This document shows, in pieces, positions 1 through 9,472 of a stretch of DNA of 51,640 bases; the first letter of the stretch is position 1; every line of letters begins with the position of its first letter. The notes beneath the pieces are model-generated. The model saw nothing but the letters and a program-made list of their open reading frames with translations, searched no databases and was not told where the DNA came from. Made by a program: the position numbers and the translations under genes. The stretch comes from Nitrospirota bacterium (lineage in GTDB: Bacteria > Nitrospirota > Nitrospiria > Nitrospirales > Nitrospiraceae): contig JAGWTI010000013.1 of assembly GCA_028876065.1 (NCBI GenBank), forward strand, positions 1 to 51,640, read 5' to 3'.

Positions 1-1519
1 CGAGGAGAAGTTCGCCCGGCTTCAGGCGACGACTGGCCAGATTGTTTCTGGCCTTGAGATCCTGGACGGATAGGTGAAAACGTTTGGCGATGGTCCAGAG
101 ACTGTCCCCGACCCGCACGCGATACCAGCCACGAGACTCCCCGGCCGGATCGGGGCGATGCTTGGCGAGCTTGGGCAACCGCACCGGAGGCTTCCAGGTC
201 GGAATCTGGTCCAGGACCTGCTCCACTCGTTCCTTGCTGCCCACCGGAACTTTCAGGTGATAGTGCGTGTCGTCCGGAGGGGTGACGTCCCGACGCAATT
301 CCGGGTTGAGGCGCTGCAACTCGCTGAAGGGGATGTCGGCGACCTTTTCGAGATCGCGGAAATGCACGGCATGCGGGACCACGACTTCCTCGAACGCATG
401 CAAGTCCGTCTGCACAGGAGTGAAGCCGAATTGCCCTGGGTCCTTGGCAATGATGGTAGCCGCCATGAAGCGGGGCACGTACTCCTTCGTTTCCCGACGG
501 ATGTGTTTGGTCGCCGCAATATCCCAGAAACTGTCCGCTCGGGATTTTTGCAACGCCCGCATCACTTTTCCCTCGCCGGCGTTGTAGGCAGCCATGGCCA
601 AGGGCCAGGTTCCGAAGAGATCATAGAGATCCCGTAAGTAGCGTGCGGCAGCCACCGTGGATTTGATGGGGTCTCTCCGCTCGTCGACATATTGGTCCAC
701 CCGCAGGCCATAAACCTGGGCCGTGCCCTTCATGAACTGCCAGGGGCCGGTGGCTTTGGCTCGGGAGTAGGCGTGCGGGTTGAAACCGCTTTCCACCAGC
801 GAGAGATAGACCAAGTCGCTGGGCAAGTCGAATTCGGAGAAGATCCGTTCGACGAGCGGTCGGTAGTGGCTCAATCGGGTGAGCCAATGCTCGAACCGGT
901 CCCGGATCGCCGTGTGGAAGAAGCGCATATGGCCTTCCACTTTTTCGTTGCGTACGATGGCAATGTTGTCGCGCGATTCCTCACGCAACACCGTCGGTTG
1001 GCTCGCTTCCTCACCCGTTGCCGTTGCGGGGTCGGCAGGGTTGGATGAGGTTGAGGGGGCGACCGGTTTTGCCACGACGGCCGTCGCGTCTCGAACGGGG
1101 ACCGTTGGTGCCGGTGTTTCTAGATTCGCAGGAGCTTTTGCTGCTGGGTTGACGCCAGACGGTTCCATCGTGATAGAGGATTCAGGCGCCGACCCAGGCT
1201 GTGCTGGTTGAGCGACTGGCTGGCTCTGCAGGGGATTGAGGGGAGACTCTGCTTGGTCAACCGCCGAGAGCGATTCAGCTTTGAGACGTACATCCTGGCT
1301 TAGCTGGTCTCCGGTCGCTGAGGCTGTCGGTGCATCAGTTGGAGAACCAAGGCTTTCAAGGGATGCGCTATTGGCCGTTGAGGTATCCGCCTGAACATAG
1401 GGAATCGGAACAGCCAGTCCCCCGATGAGGAGGGCCGCAAACATGGTCCGGGAAAAATTCTGTGAGCGCAAGCGCAGCATGCTAATGATTCCAACGGGTT
1501 CTGGTTCAGATGCTTCCAT
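1..1519 (-). CDS. mltD: MltD-like membrane-bound lytic transglycosylase with LysM (partial, C-terminus beyond left edge)
   Basis: This enzyme cleaves peptidoglycan glycan strands in the periplasm (GH23 fold). Reading the minus strand gives a signal-like hydrophobic N-terminus (MFAALLIGGLAV) and then a long Ala/Pro/Ser/Thr-rich linker. The catalytic domain follows, with the motif LVESGFNPHAYS, where the Glu is the expected general acid, then GPWQFM and later AAYNAGEGKV. The last visible part is a LysM domain (RVGDSLWTIAKRF) that runs off the window. The frame is open from the start codon to base 1. Two adjacent ATGs exist, and the one at 1519 has AAGGGG at suitable spacing. A further in-frame ATG at 1480 sits directly before the signal sequence and is a possible alternative. 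The gene is divergent from the aminotransferase. The family assignment is firm. The MltD subtype is inferred from the GH23-LysM order. Confidence 0.88.
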   Translation of the reverse strand, partial: MEASEPEPVGIISMLRLRSQNFSRTMFAALLIGGLAVPIPYVQADTSTANSASLESLGSPTDAPTASATGDQLSQDVRLKAESLSAVDQAESPLNPLQSQPVAQPAQPGSAPESSITMEPSGVNPAAKAPANLETPAPTVPVRDATAVVAKPVAPSTSSNPADPATATGEEASQPTVLREESRDNIAIVRNEKVEGHMRFFHTAIRDRFEHWLTRLSHYRPLVERIFSEFDLPSDLVYLSLVESGFNPHAYSRAKATGPWQFMKGTAQVYGLRVDQYVDERRDPIKSTVAAARYLRDLYDLFGTWPLAMAAYNAGEGKVMRALQKSRADSFWDIAATKHIRRETKEYVPRFMAATIIAKDPGQFGFTPVQTDLHAFEEVVVPHAVHFRDLEKVADIPFSELQRLNPELRRDVTPPDDTHYHLKVPVGSKERVEQVLDQIPTWKPPVRLPKLAKHRPDPAGESRGWYRVRVGDSLWTIAKRFHLSVQDLKARNNLASRRLKPGELLL

Positions 1520-1530
1520 CATGACCCCTT

Positions 1531-1559
1531 AGCGTAGCCTCGATATGGCATGATGTCAA
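1531..1559 (-). promoter_or_regulatory. Candidate sigma-70 promoter of the lytic transglycosylase
   Basis: On the minus strand a perfect -35 box TTGACA (1554-1559) is followed after 17 bases by TACGCT (1531-1536). The latter keeps the T, A and final T of the -10 consensus. It lies just upstream of the start codon, so the leader would be very short. The -10 is weak and the call rests mainly on the -35 box and the spacing. Confidence 0.4.
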
Positions 1560-1713
1560 GGAAGTTGTTGGTTATGAGGCGATGAGTCTTTTGATGCATG
1601 CTGTTCTGATGACCGGACTGGGCCTTTTATTTTCTACATAGATGGCATCGTGACAACCGTTGGAACGGTTGATTCCGAGCGGAAAGTTGCTGCTCGAACC
1701 GGCTTTCCTTGCC

Positions 1714-1743
1714 TTGACAGTTTGGGGGGGGGAGTGGTAGCGT
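1714..1743 (+). promoter_or_regulatory. Candidate sigma-70 promoter for the aminotransferase-serA run
   Basis: A perfect TTGACA (1714-1719) is followed after 18 bases by TAGCGT (1738-1743), a weak -10 that keeps TA and the final T. The spacer contains a run of G. It lies about 60 bases before the aminotransferase start in the only intergenic space available for a promoter of this run. Confidence 0.4.
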
Positions 1744-1799
1744 AGCCCCCTTCCTATCCCTATTAAAATGACGCATCGTTCTGTGAGGAGAATGGCACC

Positions 1800-2942
1800 A
1801 TGCTGAAACGGTATTTGCTGGCTCCAGGGCCGACGCCGGTTCCGCCAGAAGTCTTGTTGGCCATGGCCCGGCCCATGATCCACCACCGTGCTCCGGAGTT
1901 CGATCCGATTTTTCAAGAAGTTCGCGAAGGGCTGAAATGGCTGTTTCAGACGAGGAATGACGTACTGATCCTCGCCTCATCCGGCACGGGCGGGATGGAA
2001 GGGGCCGTCTCCAACTTCCTGTCGCCGGGGGACAAGGCGCTGGTGATCAACGGCGGGAAATTCGGCGAACGGTGGGGCAAGCTCTGTAAAACGTTCGGCG
2101 CCCAAGTGACGGAAATCAAGGTGGAATGGGGCCAATCCGTGGACCCAAAAGTTGTGGCGGATGCGCTGAAAAAAGACCCGGCGATCAAGGCGGTCTATGT
2201 CCAGGCGAGCGAAACGTCCACCGCTGTGACGCATGATGTGAAGGCGCTCGGGCAGATTGTAAAAGGTTATCCGGAGACCATCCTCGTGGTGGATGCGATT
2301 ACGGCGCTCGGCGTGTTCGACCTCAAGACGGATGACTGGGGATTGGATGTGGTCGTGACCGGTTCGCAAAAAGCCTTGATGCTCCCGCCGGGACTGGCGT
2401 TCGTCAGCGTCAGCGACAAAGCCTGGCAGTTGGCGGAAAAGGCCAAGAACACCTCCTTTTATTTCAACTTCAAGCGTGAACGGGACAATCAGCAGAAAAA
2501 CCAGACGGCCTTCACCCCGGCCGTGTCCATGATCCTGGGCTTGCAGGAAGTGCTCAAGATGTTGAAAGCCGAGGGCTTGGAGAAGGTCTTTGCCCGGCAG
2601 ACTCAGATGGCCCACGCCCTGCGCGAGGGGGCCAAGGCTGCGGGATTGGAAGTCTTCGCGAAAGGCACGCCCAGCGACGCCGTTACGGCGATCAATGCGC
2701 CGGCGGGCGTGGACGGCCAAGCCATTTATAAAAATCTTCGCGTGCAATACGGCATTACGGCAGCCGGTGGGCAAGACCACCTCAAGGGCAAGATCTTCCG
2801 GATCTCGCACATGGGCTACTTGGACCGGTTCGACGTGATCCTGGCCCTGGCCGCGACGGAAATGGTGCTCAAGGGGCTGGGCCATCCGGTCACGCTCGGC
2901 AAGGGTGTGGCGCGGGCGCAAGAATTGTTGATGGCGAAGTAG
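1800..2942 (+). CDS. PLP-dependent alanine/serine-glyoxylate aminotransferase family protein
   Basis: This is a class V, fold-type I aminotransferase of the alanine-glyoxylate / serine-glyoxylate / phosphoserine group, 380 residues and full length. The N-terminal LLAPGPTPVPPEV and the SSGTGGMEGA phosphate-binding stretch are typical of the family. The PLP-binding lysine is K191 in TGSQKALMLPPG. The C-terminal RISHMGYLD motif is also characteristic. A GAGGAG ribosome site precedes the ATG. The next gene is serA, 31 bases downstream. Pairing with phosphoglycerate dehydrogenase suggests a role in serine/glycine metabolism, possibly as the transaminase that works with SerA. This is inferred from context, because the family has several substrate specificities that the sequence alone does not separate. 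Confidence 0.9.
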   Translation: MLKRYLLAPGPTPVPPEVLLAMARPMIHHRAPEFDPIFQEVREGLKWLFQTRNDVLILASSGTGGMEGAVSNFLSPGDKALVINGGKFGERWGKLCKTFGAQVTEIKVEWGQSVDPKVVADALKKDPAIKAVYVQASETSTAVTHDVKALGQIVKGYPETILVVDAITALGVFDLKTDDWGLDVVVTGSQKALMLPPGLAFVSVSDKAWQLAEKAKNTSFYFNFKRERDNQQKNQTAFTPAVSMILGLQEVLKMLKAEGLEKVFARQTQMAHALREGAKAAGLEVFAKGTPSDAVTAINAPAGVDGQAIYKNLRVQYGITAAGGQDHLKGKIFRISHMGYLDRFDVILALAATEMVLKGLGHPVTLGKGVARAQELLMAK

Positions 2943-2973
2943 GCCGGAGAATAATTAGGGGACGACACGAGTC

Positions 2974-4578
2974 ATGGCAGACCCGATCAAGATTCTCGTC
3001 AGCGACAGTCTATCGAAGCACGGCGTGGAGATCCTCCAGAAGGCCGGCTTCCAAGTGGACGTCAAGACCAAACTCTCGAAAGAAGAGCTCCTCAAGGAGA
3101 TCAAGTCCTACGATGGCTTGGTCATCCGCTCGGCGACCAAGGTCACCGCGGAAGTGGTGGCGGCGGCCGATCGGTTGAAGGTGGTGGGACGGGCCGGGTC
3201 CGGGCTCGACAATGTGGATCAGGCGGCCGCCACCAAGCGCGGCATCGTCGTGATGAACACGCCGGGCGGCAACACGGTGACGACCGCCGAGCACACCATG
3301 TCCATGATCTGTTCCATGGCCCGCCGCATCCCGCAAGCGACCGGCTCCATGAAGGGCGGCAAGTGGGAAAAGGAAAAGTTCATGGGCGTGGAGCTGTACG
3401 GGAAGACGCTCGGCATCGTGGGGTTCGGGCAGATCGGCGGATACCTGTCCAAGCTGGCGCAGGGGTTTGCCATGACGGTCATCGCCTACGACCCTTATCT
3501 GGCGCCCGAAAAGGCGCACAAGATGGGCATCGAAGTCGTGGACCTCGCCGACATCTTTCGCCGCGCGGACATCATCAGCGTCCACACGCCGCTCACGGCT
3601 GAAACCAAGTCGTTGATCAATGCCGCGACGATCGCCCAGATGAAGCCCGGCGTCATGTTGGTCAATTGCGCCCGTGGCGGGATCATCCATGAGCCGGATC
3701 TGGTCGAGGCCCTGAAAGCGAAGCGGGTGGCGGCGGCCGCGTTCGACGTGTTCGAAGAGGAACCGACCAAGCCCGACAATCCCTTGCTGGCCCTGGACAA
3801 TTTCATCTGCACCCCGCACATCGGCGCGTCCACGGCCGAGGCCCAGGAAAACGTGGCCGTCGGCATCGCCGAGCAGATCGTGGATTATTTCACGAAAGGC
3901 GTGGCCCGCGGGGCGGTCAATGTGCCCTCGGTGCCGCCGGAGTTGTTGCCGCAGCTGCAGCCGTACCTGACGTTGGCGGAGAAAATCGGGTCGCTCCAGT
4001 CGCAACTCTGCGAAGGGGGCATCGAGCGGGTGACGGTGGAGTACAACGGGGAGGTGGCGTCTTTGTCCGTGGCGCCGCTGACGATCGCCGTGTTGAAGGG
4101 ACTGTTGACGCCGATCCTGGAAAACGCGGTCAATTATGTGAACGCGCCGGTGATCGCCAAGGATCGCGGCATCGAAGTCAAAGAAGTGAAAGGCGGCGAT
4201 ACGGGCGACTTTACCAGCATGATCCGGGTCCGCGTGGAAGCGGGCAAGAAGACGCACCGGATGGCGGGGACGTTGTATAGCCGCAAGGATCCTCGCGTGG
4301 TCGAGATCGACAATTTCCAGGTCGAAGTGGTGCCCGAGGGCTCCATGCTGCTGATCCAGAACGTCGACCGGCCCGGTGTCATCGGCGCGGTGGCGTCGGC
4401 GCTCGGCCAGCACAACGTCAACATCGCTCGCATGCAATGCTCGCGCGAGGCCCGCGGCGGCAATGCCCTGTTGATTATCGGGCTCGACGCCCCCTTGCCG
4501 TCCGGCGTCTTAGACACGATCAAGCACAGTCAGAATATCCTGTCCGTCAAGCTGGTCGACCTCTCAAAAGGGCTTTAG
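2974..4578 (+). CDS. serA: D-3-phosphoglycerate dehydrogenase (long form)
   Basis: It catalyses the first committed step of serine synthesis, oxidising 3-phosphoglycerate with NAD+. At 534 residues it is the long form, with substrate- and NAD-binding domains, an intervening domain and a C-terminal ACT domain. Visible landmarks are GRAGSGLDNVD, the dinucleotide-binding GIVGFGQIGG near residue 150, the substrate-binding Arg in ARGG (R234) and the catalytic His in PHIGAST (H282). The ACT domain begins near LIQNVDRPGVIGAV and probably gives serine feedback inhibition. The ribosome site is weak (AGGGGA about 12 bases before the ATG). It forms a likely operon with the upstream aminotransferase, and hisZ begins 14 bases after its stop. 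Confidence 0.96.
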   Translation: MADPIKILVSDSLSKHGVEILQKAGFQVDVKTKLSKEELLKEIKSYDGLVIRSATKVTAEVVAAADRLKVVGRAGSGLDNVDQAAATKRGIVVMNTPGGNTVTTAEHTMSMICSMARRIPQATGSMKGGKWEKEKFMGVELYGKTLGIVGFGQIGGYLSKLAQGFAMTVIAYDPYLAPEKAHKMGIEVVDLADIFRRADIISVHTPLTAETKSLINAATIAQMKPGVMLVNCARGGIIHEPDLVEALKAKRVAAAAFDVFEEEPTKPDNPLLALDNFICTPHIGASTAEAQENVAVGIAEQIVDYFTKGVARGAVNVPSVPPELLPQLQPYLTLAEKIGSLQSQLCEGGIERVTVEYNGEVASLSVAPLTIAVLKGLLTPILENAVNYVNAPVIAKDRGIEVKEVKGGDTGDFTSMIRVRVEAGKKTHRMAGTLYSRKDPRVVEIDNFQVEVVPEGSMLLIQNVDRPGVIGAVASALGQHNVNIARMQCSREARGGNALLIIGLDAPLPSGVLDTIKHSQNILSVKLVDLSKGL

Positions 4579-4592
4579 GCAAGGCCCAGCCT

Positions 4593-5972
4593 ATGCCCCG
4601 CCCGCAAGCATCTTCACGCGCTCTCAGGCCCGCCCGCAGGCAGGCTGTTGTGTCGAATCGGCCTGACCGTTCGCCGATTCCGGTCGGCATGTCCACGATC
4701 CTGCCCGAAACCGTGACGCAAGTCCGTCATTTGGAAGGCGTGTTGCTGGCGACGCTTGGCCGCTGGGGGTATCAGGAGATCATGCCCCCCACATTCGAAT
4801 ATCTCGATGTGCTGGCGCCGGGGCTTGAGCCGGGCGTCATCGAGGCGTGCTACAAGTTCGTCGATCGGACGACCGGGCGGATTCTCCTGCTCAGGCCTGA
4901 CGTCACCGCGCAGATCGCCCGCATCGTGGCGATGGGAATGGTGGAGGCGCGGCTGCTGATCCGGTTGTCATACCGCACGACGGTCTTCCGATATGAGCCG
5001 GAACATGCGGGCCGCGACCGCGAAGTGTTTCAGGTCGGCGCCGAGTTGATCGGGGTCGATGATGCGGCGATGGACGGGGAGATCGTGGCGTTGATGGGGG
5101 ACTGCCTTGGACGGCTGGGGCTTTCAGACTTCACTATCTCGCTGGGCCATGTGGGATTTTTCAAGGCCTTGGTGGCGCGGGCGGGGCTTTCCCCGGACGG
5201 CCAGAAACGGGCTGAACATGCCGCGGCCAAGAAGGACTTGCCCCGGCTCGAAGAAATCCTCGCCCAGGAGCGGATTTCGGCCAGGGCAGCCAAGGGGATT
5301 TTGGAAGCCCCGCGTCTCTATGGAGGAGAAGCGGTGCTGGAGCGCGGCCGCGCCTTGGCCGGACGAGACCCGAAATCACGTGCGGCGTTGGACCGTTTGA
5401 CGCAGGTCTATCGGCTGCTCGCCGATACCGGTTTCAAGGATCGGCTGGTGCTGGATTTGGGAGAGTTCCGGGGATTTGACTATTACGACGGGGTGGTGTT
5501 CGATGTGTTCACCGAGGGGGTTGGGTGCGAACTGGTGGGCGGGGGACGCTACAACAATTTGATCGGGCGATTTGGGCAAGACCTGCCCTCCACGGGGTTC
5601 GCGTTTGATGTGGATCGTCTCTTCCGGGCGTTGGAGCGGAGGGGCAACGGCTCTCCTCGTGCGCGCGGGACGGTGCTGGTGTCGGCCCCGGCCAGCCAGG
5701 CTCGTCGCTTGTTCCACGTTTCCGGGCAACTGCGAGACGCGGGGATCTGCGTCGTGCACGGCACCCTCCGTTCGAACACAGCGCGTCAACCTCAGGCGGT
5801 GTTGGCGGAAGGACGCCGCCTCGGAGCGGCAACCGCGGTTCTCATCGGGCTTCCCGGTCGACCGCCCGATGAAACGCTGGTGCTGACCGGATGCGCCGAG
5901 CCCCGCCCGCCCCAGCGTCGGCGGGTTCCGCTCAAAGCGTTGGTCGGGATCCTCTCCAAGAACGGTCGCTAG
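4593..5972 (+). CDS. hisZ: ATP phosphoribosyltransferase regulatory subunit HisZ
   Basis: This is a histidyl-tRNA-synthetase-like protein that activates short-form HisG in the first step of histidine synthesis. The class II synthetase core is visible: PPTFEYLDVL, LRPDVTAQIAR (motif 2 region), GFDYYDGVVFDVF and GGGRYNNLIGRFG. About 90 C-terminal residues resemble the anticodon-binding fold of HisS. HisS proper is less likely because the N-terminal and motif details match HisZ. I chose the ATG at 4593 because AAGG lies 8 bases upstream. A GTG at 4650 and an ATG at 4689 are in-frame alternatives, and the extra N-terminal residues are low-complexity. hisG is not in this window. Confidence 0.82.
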   Translation: MPRPQASSRALRPARRQAVVSNRPDRSPIPVGMSTILPETVTQVRHLEGVLLATLGRWGYQEIMPPTFEYLDVLAPGLEPGVIEACYKFVDRTTGRILLLRPDVTAQIARIVAMGMVEARLLIRLSYRTTVFRYEPEHAGRDREVFQVGAELIGVDDAAMDGEIVALMGDCLGRLGLSDFTISLGHVGFFKALVARAGLSPDGQKRAEHAAAKKDLPRLEEILAQERISARAAKGILEAPRLYGGEAVLERGRALAGRDPKSRAALDRLTQVYRLLADTGFKDRLVLDLGEFRGFDYYDGVVFDVFTEGVGCELVGGGRYNNLIGRFGQDLPSTGFAFDVDRLFRALERRGNGSPRARGTVLVSAPASQARRLFHVSGQLRDAGICVVHGTLRSNTARQPQAVLAEGRRLGAATAVLIGLPGRPPDETLVLTGCAEPRPPQRRRVPLKALVGILSKNGR

Positions 5973-6017
5973 TCGGTCCTTGTCGGTCATTCCGCCTGTG
6001 CCACGAGTTGAGCAACC

Positions 6018-7367
6018 ATGACGCCTTCCGATCTCTCCGAACCCCGGCTGCCGCCGCAAAACCTCGAAGCCGAGCAATGTGTGCTGGGGGCGATCCTGCT
6101 TGAGAAAGCGGCGATGGCGAAAGCCGAAGAATTGATCGCGGAAGAGGCGTTCTACCGCACCGCCCATCAAAAAATTTATCGCGCGATGCTGGAGCTCTCG
6201 GAGCAGGGCCATGAAATCGACCAGATCACGCTCTCCGAGCATCTGAAGACCAAAGGCGAACTGGAGTCCGTCGGCGGCTCGGCCTACCTCGCCGAACTGG
6301 TCCAGGTGGTTCCGACCGCGGCCAACATCAAATACCATTGCAAGATCGTGCAGGAGAAAGCCTTGTCACGCGGGCTGATCGGCGCCGCCACCGAGGTGAT
6401 TGCCCGGGGGTACGACGGGATGACTCCGGTGGACAAGCTCCTGGACTTTGCGGAGGAATCCGTCTTCCGCTTGTCGGAAGGAAAGCTGGGGCGGTCGTTC
6501 ACCGAAATCAAGCACGTCATCAAAGAGAGCTTGGACCTCGTCGAGCAGCTTTCCAAGCGCAAGGAAAAGGTCACCGGCGTTCCCACCGGGTTCTATGACC
6601 TGGATGATCTGTTGGCCGGCCTGCAACCCTCCGATCTGATCGTGATCGCGGGACGGCCCAGCATGGGGAAAACCAGTTTGGCATTGGGAATGGCGCAGCA
6701 TGCGGCCGTCCATCACGGCAAGGTGGTCGGGGTGTTCAGCCTGGAAATGTCCAAGGCCCAATTGGTGCTGCGCATGCTCAGTTCCGAGGCCCACGTGGAC
6801 TCGCATGCGCTCCGGACCGGCCGGCTGCAGAAAGAGGATTGGTGGCGGCTGGCCGAGGCGACAGGCCGACTCGAACAGGCCCCGATTTTCATCGACGACA
6901 CGGGGGCGCTCACCGTGCAACAGATGCGCGGCAAGGCCCGCCGACTGAAGATGGAGAACAAGAACAAACTGGACTTGTTGATCGTGGACTATCTGCAGCT
7001 CATGCAGGGGCGCGATTCCGAATCGCGTCAGCAAGAGATCTCCGATATCTCGCGGTCGCTGAAAGCCTTGGCCAAGGAATTGAATGTGCCGGTCTTGGCC
7101 TTGTCCCAGTTGAGCCGGGCGGTGGAAGCCAGAAAACCTCCCATCCCGATGCTGGCGGATCTGCGGGAGAGCGGCGCGATTGAACAGGATGCGGACGTGG
7201 TGATCTTCATCTATCGGGAGGACGTCTACGATCAGGCATCCGAAAAAAAGGGGATTGCGGAGATTTTAGTCCGGAAGCATCGCAACGGGCCGATCGGCGA
7301 CGTGAAACTGTTTTTTCACGATAAATTTGCCAAGTTCGAGAGCCTGGAGAATCGGGAGAGCGTTTGA
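6018..7367 (+). CDS. dnaB: Replicative DNA helicase DnaB
   Basis: This is the hexameric 5'-3' helicase of the replication fork, 449 residues. The N-terminal primase-interacting domain starts with PPQNLEAEQCVLGAIL, and the RecA-like ATPase domain carries Walker A GRPSMGKT (residues 212-219). The Walker B region reads DLLIVDYLQLM, and LADLRESGAIEQDAD is the arginine-finger and conserved helicase block. There is no intein insertion and the length is normal. No clear ribosome site precedes the ATG. A promoter for the next gene overlaps its stop codon. Confidence 0.97.
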   Translation: MTPSDLSEPRLPPQNLEAEQCVLGAILLEKAAMAKAEELIAEEAFYRTAHQKIYRAMLELSEQGHEIDQITLSEHLKTKGELESVGGSAYLAELVQVVPTAANIKYHCKIVQEKALSRGLIGAATEVIARGYDGMTPVDKLLDFAEESVFRLSEGKLGRSFTEIKHVIKESLDLVEQLSKRKEKVTGVPTGFYDLDDLLAGLQPSDLIVIAGRPSMGKTSLALGMAQHAAVHHGKVVGVFSLEMSKAQLVLRMLSSEAHVDSHALRTGRLQKEDWWRLAEATGRLEQAPIFIDDTGALTVQQMRGKARRLKMENKNKLDLLIVDYLQLMQGRDSESRQQEISDISRSLKALAKELNVPVLALSQLSRAVEARKPPIPMLADLRESGAIEQDADVVIFIYREDVYDQASEKKGIAEILVRKHRNGPIGDVKLFFHDKFAKFESLENRESV

Positions 7368-7393
7368 CACCCTCTTGAGCGACTCCGTATAAT
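7364..7393 (+). promoter_or_regulatory. Consensus sigma-70 promoter of the TPR lipoprotein gene
   Basis: Perfect -35 TTGACA (7364-7369) and perfect -10 TATAAT (7388-7393) are separated by 18 bases. The -35 box overlaps the dnaB stop codon. It is the best housekeeping promoter seen in the window and lies about 70 bases before the GTG start of the TPR gene. Confidence 0.78.
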
Positions 7394-7464
7394 CCGTTGC
7401 GGGTGTGCAGGTTCATCCGCCGCCTCGTTCATCGACCCCCTAATTTCCCAGCGAGGGCACGATC

Positions 7465-9330
7465 GTGACGCCATCCATCCACGAGTCGGCCTCCTTGTCC
7501 GCACCATCGGGCCGCCTCCGATTCGTCCGGATCGGGCGATGGTCCGCGGGCCTCCTGCTGTTGGCCTCGTGCAGTACGGCGCCCCAGAGAGACCCCGCGT
7601 CCGTTGCACTGCCGGACAAGCCTTCGGCGGGGGCTTCCACACCGGCCCACCTCGTTCATGCCACCGATCCTCGGGCCTATTACCATTTCATCCTGGGCTA
7701 CCAAGCAGAGCTTGAGAAGGATGCGGATCGGGCCATCCGCGAGTATTCGACGGCCTTGCGGGGGGACCCTCATTCGATCGTGCTCAATGCGAGGCTGGCC
7801 TCGCTCTATTTCTCGATCGGTGAGGTAGCGAAGGCCGTCCGATTTGCCGATCGGGCGTCCGAATCCGGCGACCAGGACGCGGCCACGCTGGTGCAAGTTG
7901 CCGGGATCTACGCGGGGGCGGGACAGACCGACAAGGCGCTGGCCTCATTCGATCAAGCGATCGCATTGCAACCAGCTGGTACCGACGCCTACTTTTCGAA
8001 AGGCCTGCTGTTGGTGGGTCTGAAGCGTTTGGAGGAGGCGGAAGCCTCGCTCCGGAAAGGGATCGAACAGGCCAAGGACTCCCCGCTCGGTTATTACTAC
8101 TTGGGTCGCGTGGCAGTCGAAGCCAAGCAGTACGAGCAAGCCATCGCGAATCTCGAGCGGGCCATCGCGATCAACCAGTCGTTTGACCCGGCCTATGTCG
8201 CGTTGGCGGCGGTGTATGAATCGCAGCAGCAGCATGCCAAGGCCGTCGGGATCTATCGTAAGTACTTGACCATCGTGAACCCGGGCAACCGCGATGTGCG
8301 GCAGCACTTGGTCAGACTGTATATCGCGAATAAGGCCTATGCCGAGGCGCTGGCGGAGTTGGACGTCGCATTGGCGCAGGACCCGGACGACCTGGATGCG
8401 CAATTGCGGGTCGGGTTGATTTATGGGGAGCTCAAAGATTATCCCAAGGCGATTGCCCAATTGAATAAGATTCTGGCCGTGCGGCCGGGCGAACTTCGAG
8501 TGCGGGATTATCTGGGCCTGATGTATGAAGAGACCAAGGACTATCCTCGTGCGCTCGCGGCGTATGAGCAAAACCTTGCGCTGCAGCCTGCATACATTGA
8601 TGGCCATATGCACATGGGTTTCTTACAGTACCGACTCAAGCACTATCCTGAGGCGGTGGCGCATTTTACGGAAGCGGTGAAACTCAATCCCCGGCAGCCG
8701 GACGTCCATCTGCTCCTGGGGCTGACCTACCTGCAAACCGAGCAGTACGCCAAAGCCTCGCAGGTCTTTGAGGAAGGGATTCGCTATAACCCCGGCAATC
8801 CGGATCTGCACTTCAACCTGGGGACGGCTTACGACAAGCTGGACCGATTCGACGAGGTTGTGCAGGCCATGGAAGCTACGTTGCGACTGGATCCGCACCA
8901 TGCGGATGCGCTCAATTATCTCGGATATAGTTATGCCGATCGGGGGATGAAAGTCGACGAAGCGCTCAACCTGATCAAGCGTGCCGTGTCGTTGAAGCCA
9001 AACAATGGCTACTACGTAGACAGTCTCGGCTGGGCTTTTTTCAAGCTTGGCCAGTTGGACGATGCATTGGCGGAAATGAAACGCGCTGCGTCGCTGGTTC
9101 ACGACGACCCGGTCATCTACGAGCATTTGGGCGAGATCTACTTGAAACAGAATCTCGTTCAGGACGCGCGCGAAGCTTGGCTCCATTCGCTGGAACTCGA
9201 TCCCACGAATCTCAAACTCATCGAACGGTTCCGTGCTCAAGGGATGGGCGATGCCACCGCAGAAGAGCGTGTGCGGCAAGCCAAGCGGCGCGTCTTTCAG
9301 CCCCACACGACGCCGAATGCCATGCCATAG
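7465..9330 (+). CDS. TPR-repeat lipoprotein
   Basis: A 621-residue protein. It starts with a basic and hydrophobic leader that ends in the lipobox LLASC, with the acylated Cys at about position 36, so it should be anchored in a membrane facing the periplasm. From about residue 65 to the end it consists of tandem tetratricopeptide repeats (for example AIREYSTALRGDP, AIANLERAIAINQ, ALAAYEQNLALQP), more than a dozen in all. Such proteins are usually scaffolds for envelope or pilus complexes, but no specific partner can be read from the sequence. The GTG start has GAGGG upstream and a consensus promoter. It lies directly before the two pilin genes, which makes a role in pilus assembly or secretion possible but unproven. 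Confidence 0.85.
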   Translation: MTPSIHESASLSAPSGRLRFVRIGRWSAGLLLLASCSTAPQRDPASVALPDKPSAGASTPAHLVHATDPRAYYHFILGYQAELEKDADRAIREYSTALRGDPHSIVLNARLASLYFSIGEVAKAVRFADRASESGDQDAATLVQVAGIYAGAGQTDKALASFDQAIALQPAGTDAYFSKGLLLVGLKRLEEAEASLRKGIEQAKDSPLGYYYLGRVAVEAKQYEQAIANLERAIAINQSFDPAYVALAAVYESQQQHAKAVGIYRKYLTIVNPGNRDVRQHLVRLYIANKAYAEALAELDVALAQDPDDLDAQLRVGLIYGELKDYPKAIAQLNKILAVRPGELRVRDYLGLMYEETKDYPRALAAYEQNLALQPAYIDGHMHMGFLQYRLKHYPEAVAHFTEAVKLNPRQPDVHLLLGLTYLQTEQYAKASQVFEEGIRYNPGNPDLHFNLGTAYDKLDRFDEVVQAMEATLRLDPHHADALNYLGYSYADRGMKVDEALNLIKRAVSLKPNNGYYVDSLGWAFFKLGQLDDALAEMKRAASLVHDDPVIYEHLGEIYLKQNLVQDAREAWLHSLELDPTNLKLIERFRAQGMGDATAEERVRQAKRRVFQPHTTPNAMP

Positions 9331-9394
9331 GGGGCCGTCGCGATCATTCCTCCACGAAACAAGATAGTTTCCCCTTCCTTCGCCCATGGTTTTA

Positions 9395-9410
9395 TGGCAT
9401 AGAAGCTGCT
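9395..9410 (+). promoter_or_regulatory. Candidate sigma-54 (-24/-12) promoter of pilin 1
   Basis: TGGCATA, then four bases, then CTGCT gives the obligatory GG-N10-GC spacing and matches 9 of the 12 consensus positions of TGGCACG-N4-TTGCW. It lies about 60 bases before the chosen pilin start. It shares the same spacer (GAAG) with the matching site before pilin 2. Confidence 0.55.
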
Positions 9411-9472
9411 TCGCTAACTGTGCCAACGAGTCTCGGTACCATGGCAACGACGGATTCTCTTTCAAAGACGCA

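Noticed and set aside
3010-4437. 475-codon minus-strand open frame antisense to serA
   Set aside because: His/Arg/Asp-rich translation with no domain; serA on the plus strand keeps all motifs. It is a codon-bias shadow in GC-rich DNA.
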